A stretch of 44,627 nt of DNA from Antarctobacter heliothermus (GCF_900188425.1 NZ_FZON01000043.1:1-44627); one strand, 5' to 3'. Counted from the stretch's first letter, positions 1-8,199 are shown. The notes: generated by a model not told the origin, from the sequence alone. Translations and numbers: made by a program.

Positions 1-321
1 CGGGTCTCTGGCGCCGACGAGATGGACCAACTGGCGCGCGGATTTGAGGGTCAGCTGACCTGCACGCTGCACATGGACGCGGGCGACACGGACCTCGCCC
101 GCCGCCTGATGCCGGTGCTGGAACGCAAGGCCGGACGCCTCTTGGTCAACGGCTTTCCCACCGGCGTCGAGGTCTGCGACACCATGGTCCACGGCGGACC
201 CTACCCCGCCTCCACCAACTTCGGCGCAACCTCCGTCGGCACCATGGCCATCCGCAGATTCCTCCGACCCGTCTGCTACCAGAACATGCCAGACGACCTG
301 CTCCCCGACGACCTGAGGTGA
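1..321 (+). CDS. 2,5-dioxovalerate (alpha-ketoglutarate semialdehyde) dehydrogenase, C-terminal end (partial)
   Basis: The reading frame is open from base 1, so only the last 106 codons of a longer gene are present. Visible features are RLLVNGFPTGVEV, MVHGGPYPAST, and a C-terminal stretch in which Arg-Arg-Phe leads to RPVCYQNMP. These match my memory of the C-terminus of aldehyde dehydrogenases that oxidise alpha-ketoglutarate semialdehyde to alpha-ketoglutarate with NAD(P)+, the last step of non-phosphorylating pentose, hydroxyproline and aldarate breakdown. The catalytic Cys and Glu lie upstream of the window and cannot be checked. A strong hairpin (346-373) follows the stop codon. Another aldehyde dehydrogenase of the same subgroup is possible; the family itself is fairly sure. 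Confidence 0.8.
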   Translation, partial: RVSGADEMDQLARGFEGQLTCTLHMDAGDTDLARRLMPVLERKAGRLLVNGFPTGVEVCDTMVHGGPYPASTNFGATSVGTMAIRRFLRPVCYQNMPDDLLPDDLR

Positions 322-345
322 GGCGAAGGTCGCGCTTTGAGACCA

Positions 346-373
346 ACGGTCCGGCGATTGATCGCCGGACCGT
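346..373. terminator. Strong hairpin between convergent genes, probable bidirectional terminator
   Basis: A 13-base arm (ACGGTCCGGCGAT) is followed after two bases by its exact reverse complement. The hairpin sits between the dehydrogenase gene (plus strand, ends at 321) and the methyltransferase gene (minus strand, ends at 416), where a shared terminator would be expected. There is no clear U-tract on either side, so classic Rho-independent activity is inferred from position and stem strength only. Confidence 0.65.
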
Positions 374-415
374 CGTCCATCACGTCAAGGGGGCGCATAC
401 GCTCGGTGACGCAGG

Positions 416-1219
416 TCAGATCGGCTTTGTGGTGATTGCGCTGATGAACAGAATGGCACCGTAGAAACTCCTATTGGCGGCGCGCCGTGCGGCCTCTGCC
501 ACAAGGGCCTCAGACAGGTCAGTCCCGCAATCGCCTGCCTTGGCCGCAGCCGCCACGCCCCGAGCAATCAGAGATTGCATGTAGGCGGGATCCCGGGTCT
601 GGACAAAGCCATGCGCCGCCGTCGCGGGGTCGGCAAAACCCGCGTCTACCATCATGCGAGGCAACCTGCGCATGATATATGGGTCGTGGATCAGGTTACG
701 TTGGGTCGCGGTCATGGCGGTTTGCAGCGGGTCGCCGTCAAACAACGCGACAGAGTTTGTTGCATAATCGCCGTCGAAGATTGCCAGCGTTCCACCGGGT
801 TTGAGCACCCGAAATGCCTCTGCAAGGGCGGCGCGGGGGTCGGGCAGGTGGGAATAGACCGTGTGCGCCACGACGACGTCAAACATCGCATCCGGTTGTT
901 GCGTGTTCACCGCATCTCCGATGGCAAAGCAGAGGTTGGATCGATCTGCGAACCGCGCGCGCGCCCGGGCCAGAAATCCTTCGGCGGGGTCGACCGCGGT
1001 CAGGTGTGCCGGGCTGATGGATCGTAGCAGCGACTCTGTGCTGGCGCCATTTCCACAGCCGACTTCCAACACCCGGGCACCCGGTTTCGGCAGTTTACCC
1101 ATGTACGCGGCGCAGATTTCCTGCATGGCAGGATCTTTGGCCCGGTCGTCCATGGAGGCAGCAATTGCATCAAGAACGGTGTCGGGTTGATCGGAAATGC
1201 TCAGGTACAAATCGGTCAT
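416..1219 (-). CDS. Class I SAM-dependent methyltransferase
   Basis: This 267-residue soluble protein has the Rossmann-type S-adenosylmethionine fold. Motif I is LEVGCGNG (residues 51-58), with an acidic residue ending strand 2 (TAVDPAEG). The later motif FDVVVAHTVYSHLPDP and the post-motif RVLKPGGTLAIFDGD are typical of the Methyltransf_11/25 group. The substrate is not apparent; relatives act on small molecules, ubiquinone precursors or lipids. The start is supported by GAGGAG about eight bases upstream of the ATG at 1219. The gene is monocistronic: a convergent hairpin lies downstream and an inverted repeat (1249-1274) lies just upstream. It shares the strand of the opp operon behind it but is separated from it by 90 bases. 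Confidence 0.8.
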   Translation of the reverse strand: MTDLYLSISDQPDTVLDAIAASMDDRAKDPAMQEICAAYMGKLPKPGARVLEVGCGNGASTESLLRSISPAHLTAVDPAEGFLARARARFADRSNLCFAIGDAVNTQQPDAMFDVVVAHTVYSHLPDPRAALAEAFRVLKPGGTLAIFDGDYATNSVALFDGDPLQTAMTATQRNLIHDPYIMRRLPRMMVDAGFADPATAAHGFVQTRDPAYMQSLIARGVAAAAKAGDCGTDLSEALVAEAARRAANRSFYGAILFISAITTKPI

Positions 1220-1248
1220 GGCGCGCTCCTCAATGGCCGCTAATATAT

Positions 1249-1274
1249 TCTGAATCTCCGTTTTCCGATTCAGA
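1249..1274. promoter_or_regulatory. Inverted repeat TCTGAATC-N10-GATTCAGA between oppF and the methyltransferase gene
   Basis: Two perfect 8-base arms are separated by 10 bases. On the minus strand the repeat lies 36 bases after the oppF stop and about 30 bases before the methyltransferase start, and is followed by the AT-rich GAATATATTAG. It may be the terminator of the opp operon, an operator for the methyltransferase gene, or both. The AT-rich flank and moderate GC content of the arms fit an operator slightly better than a terminator. This is inference. Confidence 0.4.
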
Positions 1275-1309
1275 TGTCACCGGTTCCTTGTCGCGGCAAG
1301 GTCGGCGCA

Positions 1310-2299
1310 TCAGGCTGGTTCGGTTGCGCCTTCCAGCAGGCAGGCCACCTGGCGACCGTCGCGGGCCACCAGCGGTGGACGGATGCGGGCGCAATCGGCA
1401 AAGCGTTTCGGGCAGCGCGACTGGAACAGGCAGCCCTTGGGCAGGTTCATCGGGCTGGGCAGATCGCCGGTCAGCAGTTGCGGTTGGGTGCGGACGCGCG
1501 GGTCCGGGACCGGCACCGCCGACAACAGCGCCTGCGTGTAGGGGTGGCGGGGATCGTGGACCAGATCGCGCGCCGGGGCCATCTCCATCATACCGCCCAT
1601 GTACATCACCAGGATGTCGTCCGAGATGTGACGCACCACGCCCAGATCATGCGCCACAAAGATCAGCGTCAGCCCCATTTCGGCTTGCAAGTCCTTGAGC
1701 AGATTGATCACCTGTGCCTGAATAGACACGTCAAGCGCCGAGACCGGCTCATCACACAGCAGGATCTGCGGTCGGGCAATCAGCGCCCGAGCAATGCCGA
1801 TGCGCTGGCACTGGCCGCCGGAAAACTCATGCGGAAAGCGGTTCATGTTACGCTGCGGGATGCCGACGCGGTCGAGCATCTCGATCACCTTTTGTCGCCG
1901 CTCCTTTGCGGAAAACTCGGGGCGGAAGTAGATCAACGGCTCTGCCACGATTTCACGGATGGTCATGCGCGGGTTGAGAGAGGCCATCGGATCCTGAAAG
2001 ATCATCTGCATCACACGGCGCAGGCGCTGCATTTCGGCCCGGCGGCGATAATCGATCTGTTCACCGTTCAGCGCAACAATACCATTGTCGCGCGGCCCCA
2101 ACCCGGCTATCGCGCGCACCAGCGTGGATTTGCCGCAGCCGGATTCGCCCACAACGCCCAGCACCTTGCCGGGCATCAAGTCAAAGCTGACGCCGTTGAC
2201 CGCGTGCAGCCGTCCCGGCGGCGACCAAGGGAACCGCTGTCCCTGCCGGTGTGGAAAGGTCACATGCAGATCGCGGACGGAAAGCAGCGGGTCGGTCAT
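1310..2299 (-). CDS. oppF: Oligopeptide ABC transporter ATP-binding protein OppF
   Basis: This 329-residue protein is one of the two cytoplasmic ATPases that drive oligopeptide/dipeptide uptake. The ABC features are complete: Walker A GESGCGKST, signature FSGGQCQRIGIARAL, Walker B ILLCDEPVSALD and the switch His in FVAHDLG. The C-terminus carries the Cys-containing segment GCLFQSRCPKRFADC that is usual for Opp/Dpp ATPases. The frame is open further upstream, but the start chosen is the ATG at 2299, which overlaps the oppD stop as ATGA and directly precedes TDPLLSVRDLHVTF, the normal N-terminus. It is the last gene of the oppABCDF operon. Substrate specificity within the peptide/nickel family cannot be read from the ATPase. 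Confidence 0.93.
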   Translation of the reverse strand: MTDPLLSVRDLHVTFPHRQGQRFPWSPPGRLHAVNGVSFDLMPGKVLGVVGESGCGKSTLVRAIAGLGPRDNGIVALNGEQIDYRRRAEMQRLRRVMQMIFQDPMASLNPRMTIREIVAEPLIYFRPEFSAKERRQKVIEMLDRVGIPQRNMNRFPHEFSGGQCQRIGIARALIARPQILLCDEPVSALDVSIQAQVINLLKDLQAEMGLTLIFVAHDLGVVRHISDDILVMYMGGMMEMAPARDLVHDPRHPYTQALLSAVPVPDPRVRTQPQLLTGDLPSPMNLPKGCLFQSRCPKRFADCARIRPPLVARDGRQVACLLEGATEPA

Positions 2300-3249
2300 G
2301 TCAATTCCTCTACCGGACGGATGCAGGCGCGCCCGTCCTGCATTGTAGGCAAGATGCGGTGGCATTCGGCAATCGCATCAACGCAGCGCGGCGCAAAGGG
2401 GCAGGCTGTGGGCGCCCCGGTCTGGTTAGGCGGGCTGCCGGGGATCGCCGACAGCTCTGCGTCGTCCTCGGTGATCCGGGGCACGGCGCGCAACAGCCCA
2501 CGGGTATAGGGATGCCCCGGCGCATCGAACAGCGACAGCGTCGGTGCCGCCTCCATCATGCGACCCCCGTAAAGGACCATGGTGTCCTCACAGAAGCCCG
2601 CAACCACGCCAAGGTCATGGGTGATCAGCAGAACGGCGGTGCCCATGTCCCGCTGGATGTCGTCCAGCAACGCCATGATCTGCGCCTGGACGGTCACGTC
2701 CAACGCGGTGGTCGGCTCATCGGCAAGGATCAGGCGCGGCTTGCAGATCAGCGCCATGGCAATCACGATCCGCTGCCGCATCCCGCCCGAAAACTCATGC
2801 GGATAGGCCTTGAGCCGGTTCTTCGCATCCGGGATCTTGACCGCGTCCATGACGTCCAGCGCGCGTTTGCGTGCGGCGCTGCGGCTGGCGCCTTCGTGCA
2901 GTTCCACGACCTCTCCCAACTGGCGTTCGATGGTCATGTAGGGGTTCAGGGAACTCATCGGGTCCTGAAAGATCAGCGCAATTTCCTTGGCACGCAGACG
3001 GTTCAGCTCGGACCTGGACAAGTCCAGCAGATTCCGCCCGTCGTAGAGGATTTCGCCCTCCACCTCGGCGTTGCGGGCCAGCAGCCCCATGATGGCCAGC
3101 GCGATCTGGCTTTTGCCCGATCCGCTTTCGCCAACCAGTGCCAGTTTCTGCCCCTGCGCCATGTCAAAGCTGACATCGTTGACCGCGTGGATCTTGCCGT
3201 CGCCCGAGCGGAAACGGATCTTGAGGTTCTTTACGGACAGCAGGGTCAT
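2296..3249 (-). CDS. oppD: Oligopeptide ABC transporter ATP-binding protein OppD
   Basis: This 317-residue protein is the second ATPase of the transporter. Walker A is GESGSGKSQ, the signature is FSGGMRQRIVIAMAL, Walker B is LILADEPTTALD, and the switch His is in LITHDLG. A Cys-containing tail (ACPFAPRCVDAIAEC) matches the Opp/Dpp ATPase C-terminal region. Both ends overlap neighbours by four bases (ATGA), upstream with oppC at 3246-3249 and downstream with oppF at 2296-2299, so the genes should be translationally coupled. The Walker A core GKS is intact. No sign of damage is seen. Confidence 0.93.
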   Translation of the reverse strand: MTLLSVKNLKIRFRSGDGKIHAVNDVSFDMAQGQKLALVGESGSGKSQIALAIMGLLARNAEVEGEILYDGRNLLDLSRSELNRLRAKEIALIFQDPMSSLNPYMTIERQLGEVVELHEGASRSAARKRALDVMDAVKIPDAKNRLKAYPHEFSGGMRQRIVIAMALICKPRLILADEPTTALDVTVQAQIMALLDDIQRDMGTAVLLITHDLGVVAGFCEDTMVLYGGRMMEAAPTLSLFDAPGHPYTRGLLRAVPRITEDDAELSAIPGSPPNQTGAPTACPFAPRCVDAIAECHRILPTMQDGRACIRPVEELT

Positions 3250-4181
3250 CGGCGATCCTTGGGGTCGAGGGCGTCGCGCAATCCATCGCCGATGTAGTAC
3301 AGTGACACCTGCGCGATCACGAAAAAGGCGGCGGGATAGCCCAGCTGCCAGAGCGTGCCGAACGTCATGGTCTTGGCCCCCTCTGAGATCAGAGCGCCCC
3401 AGCTGGTATTTGGTTCCTGAATGCCGACGCCCAGAAAGGACACCAGGCTTTCGGCCATGATGACTTCTGGGATGACAATCGAGGTGTAGATCACGATCAC
3501 CCAGAGGATGTTGGGGGCAAGGTGTTTGAAGATAATGGCAAAATCGCTCATCCCCAGCATCCGCGCGGCATCGACGAATTCGCGGTTCTTCAGCATCATG
3601 ACCTGACCGCGCACGATCAGCAGACCGGCGGTCCAGTTCACAAGGATGATGACAAGGATCATCTGCGTCAGCGACCGTCCAAAGAACGCCTGCCAGACCA
3701 CAAAGAAGATGATGTAGGGGATCGAGATCCAGATGGTGTAGAACCCGACGATGAATTGGTCCAGCCGGCCGCCAAAGTAGCCCGCCAGCGCGCCCAGCGT
3801 CGCCCCCAGCAGCACCGCCAGCGGCCCGGCGACAAAGCCCACCATCAGCGAGGTGCGCGACCCTTGGACCACGCGGGCAAACAGGTCGCGGCCCAGTTCA
3901 TCAACGCCAAAGTAGTGACCGTTTTCCCAGTTCGGTCCACCCTCGGTCTTGATCCGGCCCAGCACGTTCCAGTCGATCTCTTCATAGCTCCACTGGGCAA
4001 AGGCATGGCCAAAGATGGCAAACAGCAACAGGGCCAGCAACATGAAGATGGAAAACACCGCCAGGCGATGGCCCAGGAAACGGCGGCGTGCGTCGGCCCA
4101 GAAGGACCGCGACGTGATCATCTCCTCAGAGACGGTTTGGGCGAACTCTTGGGAATTCAGGCGTTTCTTTGCGTCTGTCAC
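3246..4181 (-). CDS. oppC: Oligopeptide ABC transporter inner-membrane permease OppC
   Basis: This 311-residue permease belongs to the DppC/OppC type. An N-terminal cytoplasmic extension (about 35 residues) is followed by a first membrane helix (RLAVFSIFMLLALLLFAIFG), then a periplasmic stretch with the usual GVDELGRDLFARV motif, then about five more helices. The cytoplasmic EAA-type loop that docks on the ATPases is EFVDAARMLGMSD. It should pair with OppB to form the translocation channel. The gene overlaps oppB by four bases (4178-4181) and oppD by four (3246-3249). The length is normal for the family. Confidence 0.92.
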   Translation of the reverse strand: MTDAKKRLNSQEFAQTVSEEMITSRSFWADARRRFLGHRLAVFSIFMLLALLLFAIFGHAFAQWSYEEIDWNVLGRIKTEGGPNWENGHYFGVDELGRDLFARVVQGSRTSLMVGFVAGPLAVLLGATLGALAGYFGGRLDQFIVGFYTIWISIPYIIFFVVWQAFFGRSLTQMILVIILVNWTAGLLIVRGQVMMLKNREFVDAARMLGMSDFAIIFKHLAPNILWVIVIYTSIVIPEVIMAESLVSFLGVGIQEPNTSWGALISEGAKTMTFGTLWQLGYPAAFFVIAQVSLYYIGDGLRDALDPKDRR

Positions 4182-5107
4182 AGGTTGCTCCGCACCTTGG
4201 GGTCGATCCAGGCGTACATGAGGTCAAGCAATAGGTTCAGCGTAAAGGTCAGCAGGCTGTACAGCACCGCTAGCCCCAACAGCATCGCGTAATCGCGGCT
4301 ATAGGCGCCGTCGATGAAATCCTGCCCGATCCCGCCGGTCGAAAAGAACACGTCGATAAAGACCGATCCGGTGATCATGTAGACAAAAACCGGCCCCATG
4401 TAGGTCAGCGTCGGCAGCAGCGCAGGTTTCAGTGCATGCCGCCAGATGATGGTGCGTTCGGGCAGCCCCTTGGACCGGGCCGTCAGGATAAAGGGCGCGT
4501 TCAACACCTCAAGCATGGACCCGCGCGTCAGGCGCGCGACACCGGCCATATAGGATGTCCCTAGCGCAATCGCCGGCATGATGATGTATTCCCATTGCCC
4601 GCCGTTCCAGCCGCCGCCCGGCAGCAACCCCCAGGAGAGGGTGAACAGCAGCACAAGGATCGGCGCGAGGACGAAATTCGGAAAGATCTGGCTGAAGATG
4701 GCCAGGCCCGTCATCGTATAGTCCCAGAAGCTGTTGTGCCGTAGGGCCGCTACGATCCCCAGTGGGATGCCCAGTACCAGAACAAAAACTGCCGACCAGA
4801 AACCATAGGTGAGCGTTACCGGAAACCCTTGGGCGATCACATCGTTTACCGTCCGGTCCTTTTGGCTAAAGCTGGGGCCGAAATCGAAGTGGAAGACGAT
4901 ATTCTTGATGTAGGTCCAAAGCTGGACATACAGCGGTTGATCCATCCCGTAGCGTTCCAGCACGTTCTTCATCACCGCAGGCGGCAAGGGTTTTTCCGAG
5001 GTGAAAGGCCCGCCGGGGGCCAGTCGCATCAGGTAGAAGGAAAAGATGATCAGCACCAGCAGCGTCGGAACAACCGTCAGAATGCGGCGCAGGGTGTAGT
5101 TGAACAT
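4178..5107 (-). CDS. oppB: Oligopeptide ABC transporter inner-membrane permease OppB
   Basis: This 309-residue permease is of the DppB/OppB type. It begins MFNYTLRRILTVVPTLLV, where the first membrane helix starts immediately, followed by the typical LAPGGPF segment. Five further hydrophobic segments are visible, with the ATPase-coupling loop near ILTARSKGLPERTI. The frame is open for 25 codons upstream of 5107, but those codons run through the palindromic repeat and read unlike protein, so the ATG at 5107 is preferred. It is separated from oppA by 152 bases holding a palindromic repeat pair, and it overlaps oppC by four bases. Confidence 0.92.
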   Translation of the reverse strand: MFNYTLRRILTVVPTLLVLIIFSFYLMRLAPGGPFTSEKPLPPAVMKNVLERYGMDQPLYVQLWTYIKNIVFHFDFGPSFSQKDRTVNDVIAQGFPVTLTYGFWSAVFVLVLGIPLGIVAALRHNSFWDYTMTGLAIFSQIFPNFVLAPILVLLFTLSWGLLPGGGWNGGQWEYIIMPAIALGTSYMAGVARLTRGSMLEVLNAPFILTARSKGLPERTIIWRHALKPALLPTLTYMGPVFVYMITGSVFIDVFFSTGGIGQDFIDGAYSRDYAMLLGLAVLYSLLTFTLNLLLDLMYAWIDPKVRSNL

Positions 5108-5142
5108 GAAGGGTCCAGTGCAAAGCGCGTCGGGCGCGAAAC

Positions 5143-5232
5143 CCCGTCCCGGGCCTGACCCGGGGCCTCTTGCCAGCAGCAAAAGACCCCGGATCGGCGA
5201 CAGGGCAGAGGCCCCGGATCACGTCCGGGGCG
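5143..5232. repeat. REP/BIME-like pair of GC-rich palindromes between oppA and oppB
   Basis: Two palindromic units stand head to head. The right unit has perfect 8-base arms GCCCCGGA / TCCGGGGC around a 5-base loop (5211-5231). The left unit contains CCCGGGCCTGACCCGGGG. The segment CCCGGGGCCTCTTGCC (5158-5173) recurs in inverted orientation as GGCAGAGGCCCCGG at about 5204-5217, so the whole block can also fold as one long hairpin. In the opp transcript it lies just after the oppA stop and before oppB. This is where such elements, in other bacteria, protect the binding-protein message and lower the permease yield. That role here is inference. Confidence 0.7.
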
Positions 5233-5259
5233 GTGGGTCGCCAGATGGCGCTGTCGTGC

Positions 5260-6876
5260 TTACTCGGCGACCTTGTACAGATCTTTTGCGTACCAGGTCT
5301 GTTCGACGTTGTTGATCGGCCAGCCCTGGATCGAATCGCTCAACATGATGTTGGTCGAATAGTGATAGATCGGGATCACCGGCATCTCGTCGGCAAGGAT
5401 CGCCTCGACCTCGGCATACAGCGGATTGGTGTCCTGCGAGGATTTCGCCTCTGCCATCAACTCATCCACGCGGGCGTTGCTGAACTTGCCGTCGTTATAG
5501 CCCGACTGCGAGGTCAGCAGGTCAAGGAAGGTGGACGCCTCGTTATAGTCGCCACACCATGCCCCGCGCGCCAGTTCAAAGTTCTGGTTGCCACGGGTCT
5601 CAAGGAAAACCTTCCACTCCTGATTTTCCAGCGTCACCTCGACGCCCAGCTTTTGCTTCCACATCTGGCTGGCAACGATGGCGATCTGCTGATGCGACTC
5701 CGAGGTGTTGTAGAGATAGGTGAACGACAGTTTTTCGCCGTCCGGGCCATAGCCTGCCTCGGCCAGCAGGTCCTTGGCCTTCGCGTCCCGCTCGGCCTGG
5801 GTCATGTTGGCATAGGCAACCTCGGGGATCTCGAACCCGTCGGTGGCACCGGGGGTAAAGGTATAGGCCGAAAACTGGCCACCTTGCAGCACGCGATCCA
5901 CGATTACGTCGCGGTCCAGCGCGTAGGACAGCGCCTGACGCACGCGCACGTCCTGGAACGGCTCTGGCCCGTTCTTGACGTTGAAGGTCATGTAGTAGTT
6001 GCACAGGCGCGGCAGGGCATAGGCCTCTGTCGGGAACTCTTCTTTCAGGGTCGGGTACTGGCCGGACGGAATCTCGGTCTTGTCGACCTCACCGGCGCGC
6101 CAGCGGGTCAGGCCCTGCGCGTCATCGCCGATGACCAGCGTCACGACCTTGTCGAGCACGGTCTTGTCGTTGTCCCAGTACATCTCGTTGCGCTCACGCA
6201 CAGAGCGTTCCTTGGGGACGTGTTCGGTCAGGACATAGGCACCGTTGGTGACGATGTTTTCGGGCCGTGTCCATTCGGACCCGTGCTCGTCGATCACCCA
6301 TTTGGGCGAGGGAAAGGTGGTCGCATGGCTGACCATCTTGGCGAAATAGGGCAGTGGCTGCGACAGTTGCACAACCAGCGTGTGATCGTCGGGGGCCGAG
6401 ACGCCCAGATCGGTGATCGGCTTTTCGCCCGCGATGATGGCGGCGCCGTTCTCGATCGACATCAGTTCCATGTACCACGCATAGGGCGAGGCCAGTTCGG
6501 GCTCGACCGCGCGCTGCCATGCGTAGACAAAATCACCGGCAGTGACGGGGGTGCCGTCCGACCATTTGGCATCGTCGCGCAGGGTAAAGGTGTAGGTCTT
6601 GTTGTCTTCGCTCACCGTGTGGCTGAGGGCGACGCCGGGCACGATTTCGCCTTCGGCGTTCTGGTTGTACAGCCCTTCGAACAGGTCGCGCACAACCTCG
6701 GAGCCGTTCACATCCTCGACAACCTGCGGGTCGAACGACGAAAACTCATCCAGCACCCGGTAGGTAAAGACCTGCGTGGCTGCAAGCTGCGTGCCTTCAG
6801 GGACGTCGGCGGCATAGGCTGCAGTGACCAGCGTGGTTGACAACAGCATAGGAATAATCGCGGAACGAATTTTCAT
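5260..6876 (-). CDS. oppA: Periplasmic oligopeptide-binding protein OppA
   Basis: This 538-residue solute-binding protein is of the SBP family 5 type. A Sec signal peptide is clear: MKIRS, a hydrophobic core (AIIPMLLSTTLVTA), then likely cleavage AYA|ADVPEG. Family motifs include LRDDAKWSDGTPVTAGDFVYAW and the hinge region RQALSYALDRDVIVDRVLQGG. It should bind oligopeptides in the periplasm and deliver them to OppBC. The frame is open for 90 codons upstream, but the start at 6876 has AGGGGAGAACC directly upstream and gives the signal peptide. It is the first gene of oppABCDF; its promoter should lie in 6877-7066, where I could not pick a convincing -10/-35 pair. Confidence 0.93.
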   Translation of the reverse strand: MKIRSAIIPMLLSTTLVTAAYAADVPEGTQLAATQVFTYRVLDEFSSFDPQVVEDVNGSEVVRDLFEGLYNQNAEGEIVPGVALSHTVSEDNKTYTFTLRDDAKWSDGTPVTAGDFVYAWQRAVEPELASPYAWYMELMSIENGAAIIAGEKPITDLGVSAPDDHTLVVQLSQPLPYFAKMVSHATTFPSPKWVIDEHGSEWTRPENIVTNGAYVLTEHVPKERSVRERNEMYWDNDKTVLDKVVTLVIGDDAQGLTRWRAGEVDKTEIPSGQYPTLKEEFPTEAYALPRLCNYYMTFNVKNGPEPFQDVRVRQALSYALDRDVIVDRVLQGGQFSAYTFTPGATDGFEIPEVAYANMTQAERDAKAKDLLAEAGYGPDGEKLSFTYLYNTSESHQQIAIVASQMWKQKLGVEVTLENQEWKVFLETRGNQNFELARGAWCGDYNEASTFLDLLTSQSGYNDGKFSNARVDELMAEAKSSQDTNPLYAEVEAILADEMPVIPIYHYSTNIMLSDSIQGWPINNVEQTWYAKDLYKVAE

Positions 6877-7066
6877 GGTTCTCCCCTTGGTTTGATGATT
6901 TTGGCAAAGCGTGCCTGAGTTGTTCGCCGTTGCAAAGGCTTTTCTCAACAGCGAAAGGCGCGTCGTCGGGTCAACCGGAGGCGGTATGCATGGGCGGTGA
7001 CTATCGGCACCCGGTGTCAAGGCAGGCGTGGGGGATTGTGTTGCCAGATCGTGGAGTCGTGGCCCG

Positions 7067-7861
7067 TCAGGCCGGGTCGCAGAACAGGGGGGTATTGGCC
7101 ATGTTGGCCCAATAGGCCGCGATCTCTGGCAGGCAGTCGGCCACAAAGATCAAGGCCACCGGACCGGCCTGAGAGAGGATCAGTCCGAGTGCCAGATCTG
7201 GGTTGGCCTTGGGGGTGAAGAACAGAATTTCGTTTTCTTGCAATATGTTGTTATGATCTCCAAGACCGTCGAAAACGCAGTCCGCAAAGGCGCGCACATC
7301 GTCGGCAAGGGTTTGCCCCGGTTGGATCGCAAGAGGTGCCTGGCCGGGACGGCAAATCGCGATCAGTACCTCGTCCGCGGCCTCGATCAGACAGGCCAGG
7401 CGGTCGGGCACGGCAAGGTCGAACGGGGTCAGACCCAAACAGTGCAGGATTGCCGGGCAGGTCAGCCCTGCGTGCGCCGGATCTGGCGCGGACTGTGGTG
7501 CCGAGGTCGAAAACGTGATGACCTGCTCACCCGGAAACGCCCTTGAAAGGAACGCGGCAACCGGCCCCAGATCTGCGGGTCGCAACGGACGACTCATCAG
7601 GTCCGCAGACCCTGTTCGCAACGCGTCCGAAGCGTCGACCAGTTGGATCAGGTTCCCGGCCGCAGCCTCCAGCGCAAGCAGCAGGCCGGTTTCGTCCGAG
7701 ATTGTCAGTATGCGCGGCAAGATGCAGGCCGCGACCGCATCCAGCACAGCGCCGAGCGCCTCTTCCGACGTTGCGGGGATGATCCTTCGTGGGCCGGTGC
7801 CCAGTGCTGCCGCTCTGGACAGGATGGTGCCAAGTTCGGCGGGCAACCCATCCGCGGTCAT
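7067..7861 (-). CDS. Unrecognised 264-residue protein, last gene of the kinase-GTPase block
   Basis: I do not recognise this family. The protein is soluble with no signal peptide and alternates short hydrophobic strands with Ala/Leu-rich helices. The C-terminal third (LGLILSQAGPVALIFVADC, then LPEIAAYWANMANTPLF) has a strand-strand-helix look that could be another Roadblock/longin-like module, but this is weak. The frame is open far upstream, yet the ATG at 7861 overlaps the stop of the preceding gene as ATGA, so translation coupling fixes the start. It ends the eight-gene block, 190 bases before oppA on the same strand. Its presence in the overlap chain argues that it works with the GTPases upstream. 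Confidence 0.7.
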   Translation of the reverse strand: MTADGLPAELGTILSRAAALGTGPRRIIPATSEEALGAVLDAVAACILPRILTISDETGLLLALEAAAGNLIQLVDASDALRTGSADLMSRPLRPADLGPVAAFLSRAFPGEQVITFSTSAPQSAPDPAHAGLTCPAILHCLGLTPFDLAVPDRLACLIEAADEVLIAICRPGQAPLAIQPGQTLADDVRAFADCVFDGLGDHNNILQENEILFFTPKANPDLALGLILSQAGPVALIFVADCLPEIAAYWANMANTPLFCDPA

Positions 7862-8199
7862 GCCATGCGGTCCCGTTGAAAAAGGTCGGCACCGGCTGCG
7901 CAGGCCGCACCAAGGTTTGCCGCCGGTCCGAACAATCCGCAAATCATCTCTTCCGCGTCGTCGGGTGATTGCACAAAGACCCGGCTGCCGGTGGGTCCGG
8001 ACAGGATGGCGGTGCCTGTCGCGGCAAAAGTACCGGAAAATACAGATCGCGCCAGATCGCAGAAGTGATCCAGCCGTTCCTGACCGAAATGAACATCGCT
8101 GTCGGACATCAGCACCGTGCTCGTCGACAGATCGACAAGCATCAAGAGTTCGCAACAGGCTATACCGGCGCGATACCGGGAAAGATCGTCATGGGTCAT
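7858..8199 (-). CDS. Small Roadblock/LC7-like protein, putative GTPase partner
   Basis: This 113-residue soluble protein opens with a helix and then a strand (CCELLMLVDLSTSTVLMSDS), followed by a helix (FGQERLDHFCDLARSVF), a strand (TAILSGPTGSRVFVQS) and a helix ending near GAACAAGADLF. That beta-hairpin/helix/hairpin/helix order and the length fit the Roadblock/LC7 fold (as in MglB), whose members bind and regulate small GTPases. No catalytic motif is visible. The start at 8199 has GAGGG about eight bases upstream. The gene is 84 bases downstream of the second GTPase gene and overlaps the next gene by ATGA. The fold call is tentative and rests on pattern and context. Confidence 0.55.
   Translation of the reverse strand: MTHDDLSRYRAGIACCELLMLVDLSTSTVLMSDSDVHFGQERLDHFCDLARSVFSGTFAATGTAILSGPTGSRVFVQSPDDAEEMICGLFGPAANLGAACAAGADLFQRDRMA

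Noticed and set aside
1274-3297. Very long open frames on the plus strand opposite oppF and oppD.
   Set aside because: They are His/Arg/Gln-rich shadows caused by GC-rich third positions of the real minus-strand genes, which have full ABC motifs.
7015-7020. A perfect TTGACA on the minus strand upstream of oppA as a -35 box.
   Set aside because: At the normal spacing of 16-18 bases the -10 position is GC-only (CCGCCC region), so no usable promoter pair could be made.
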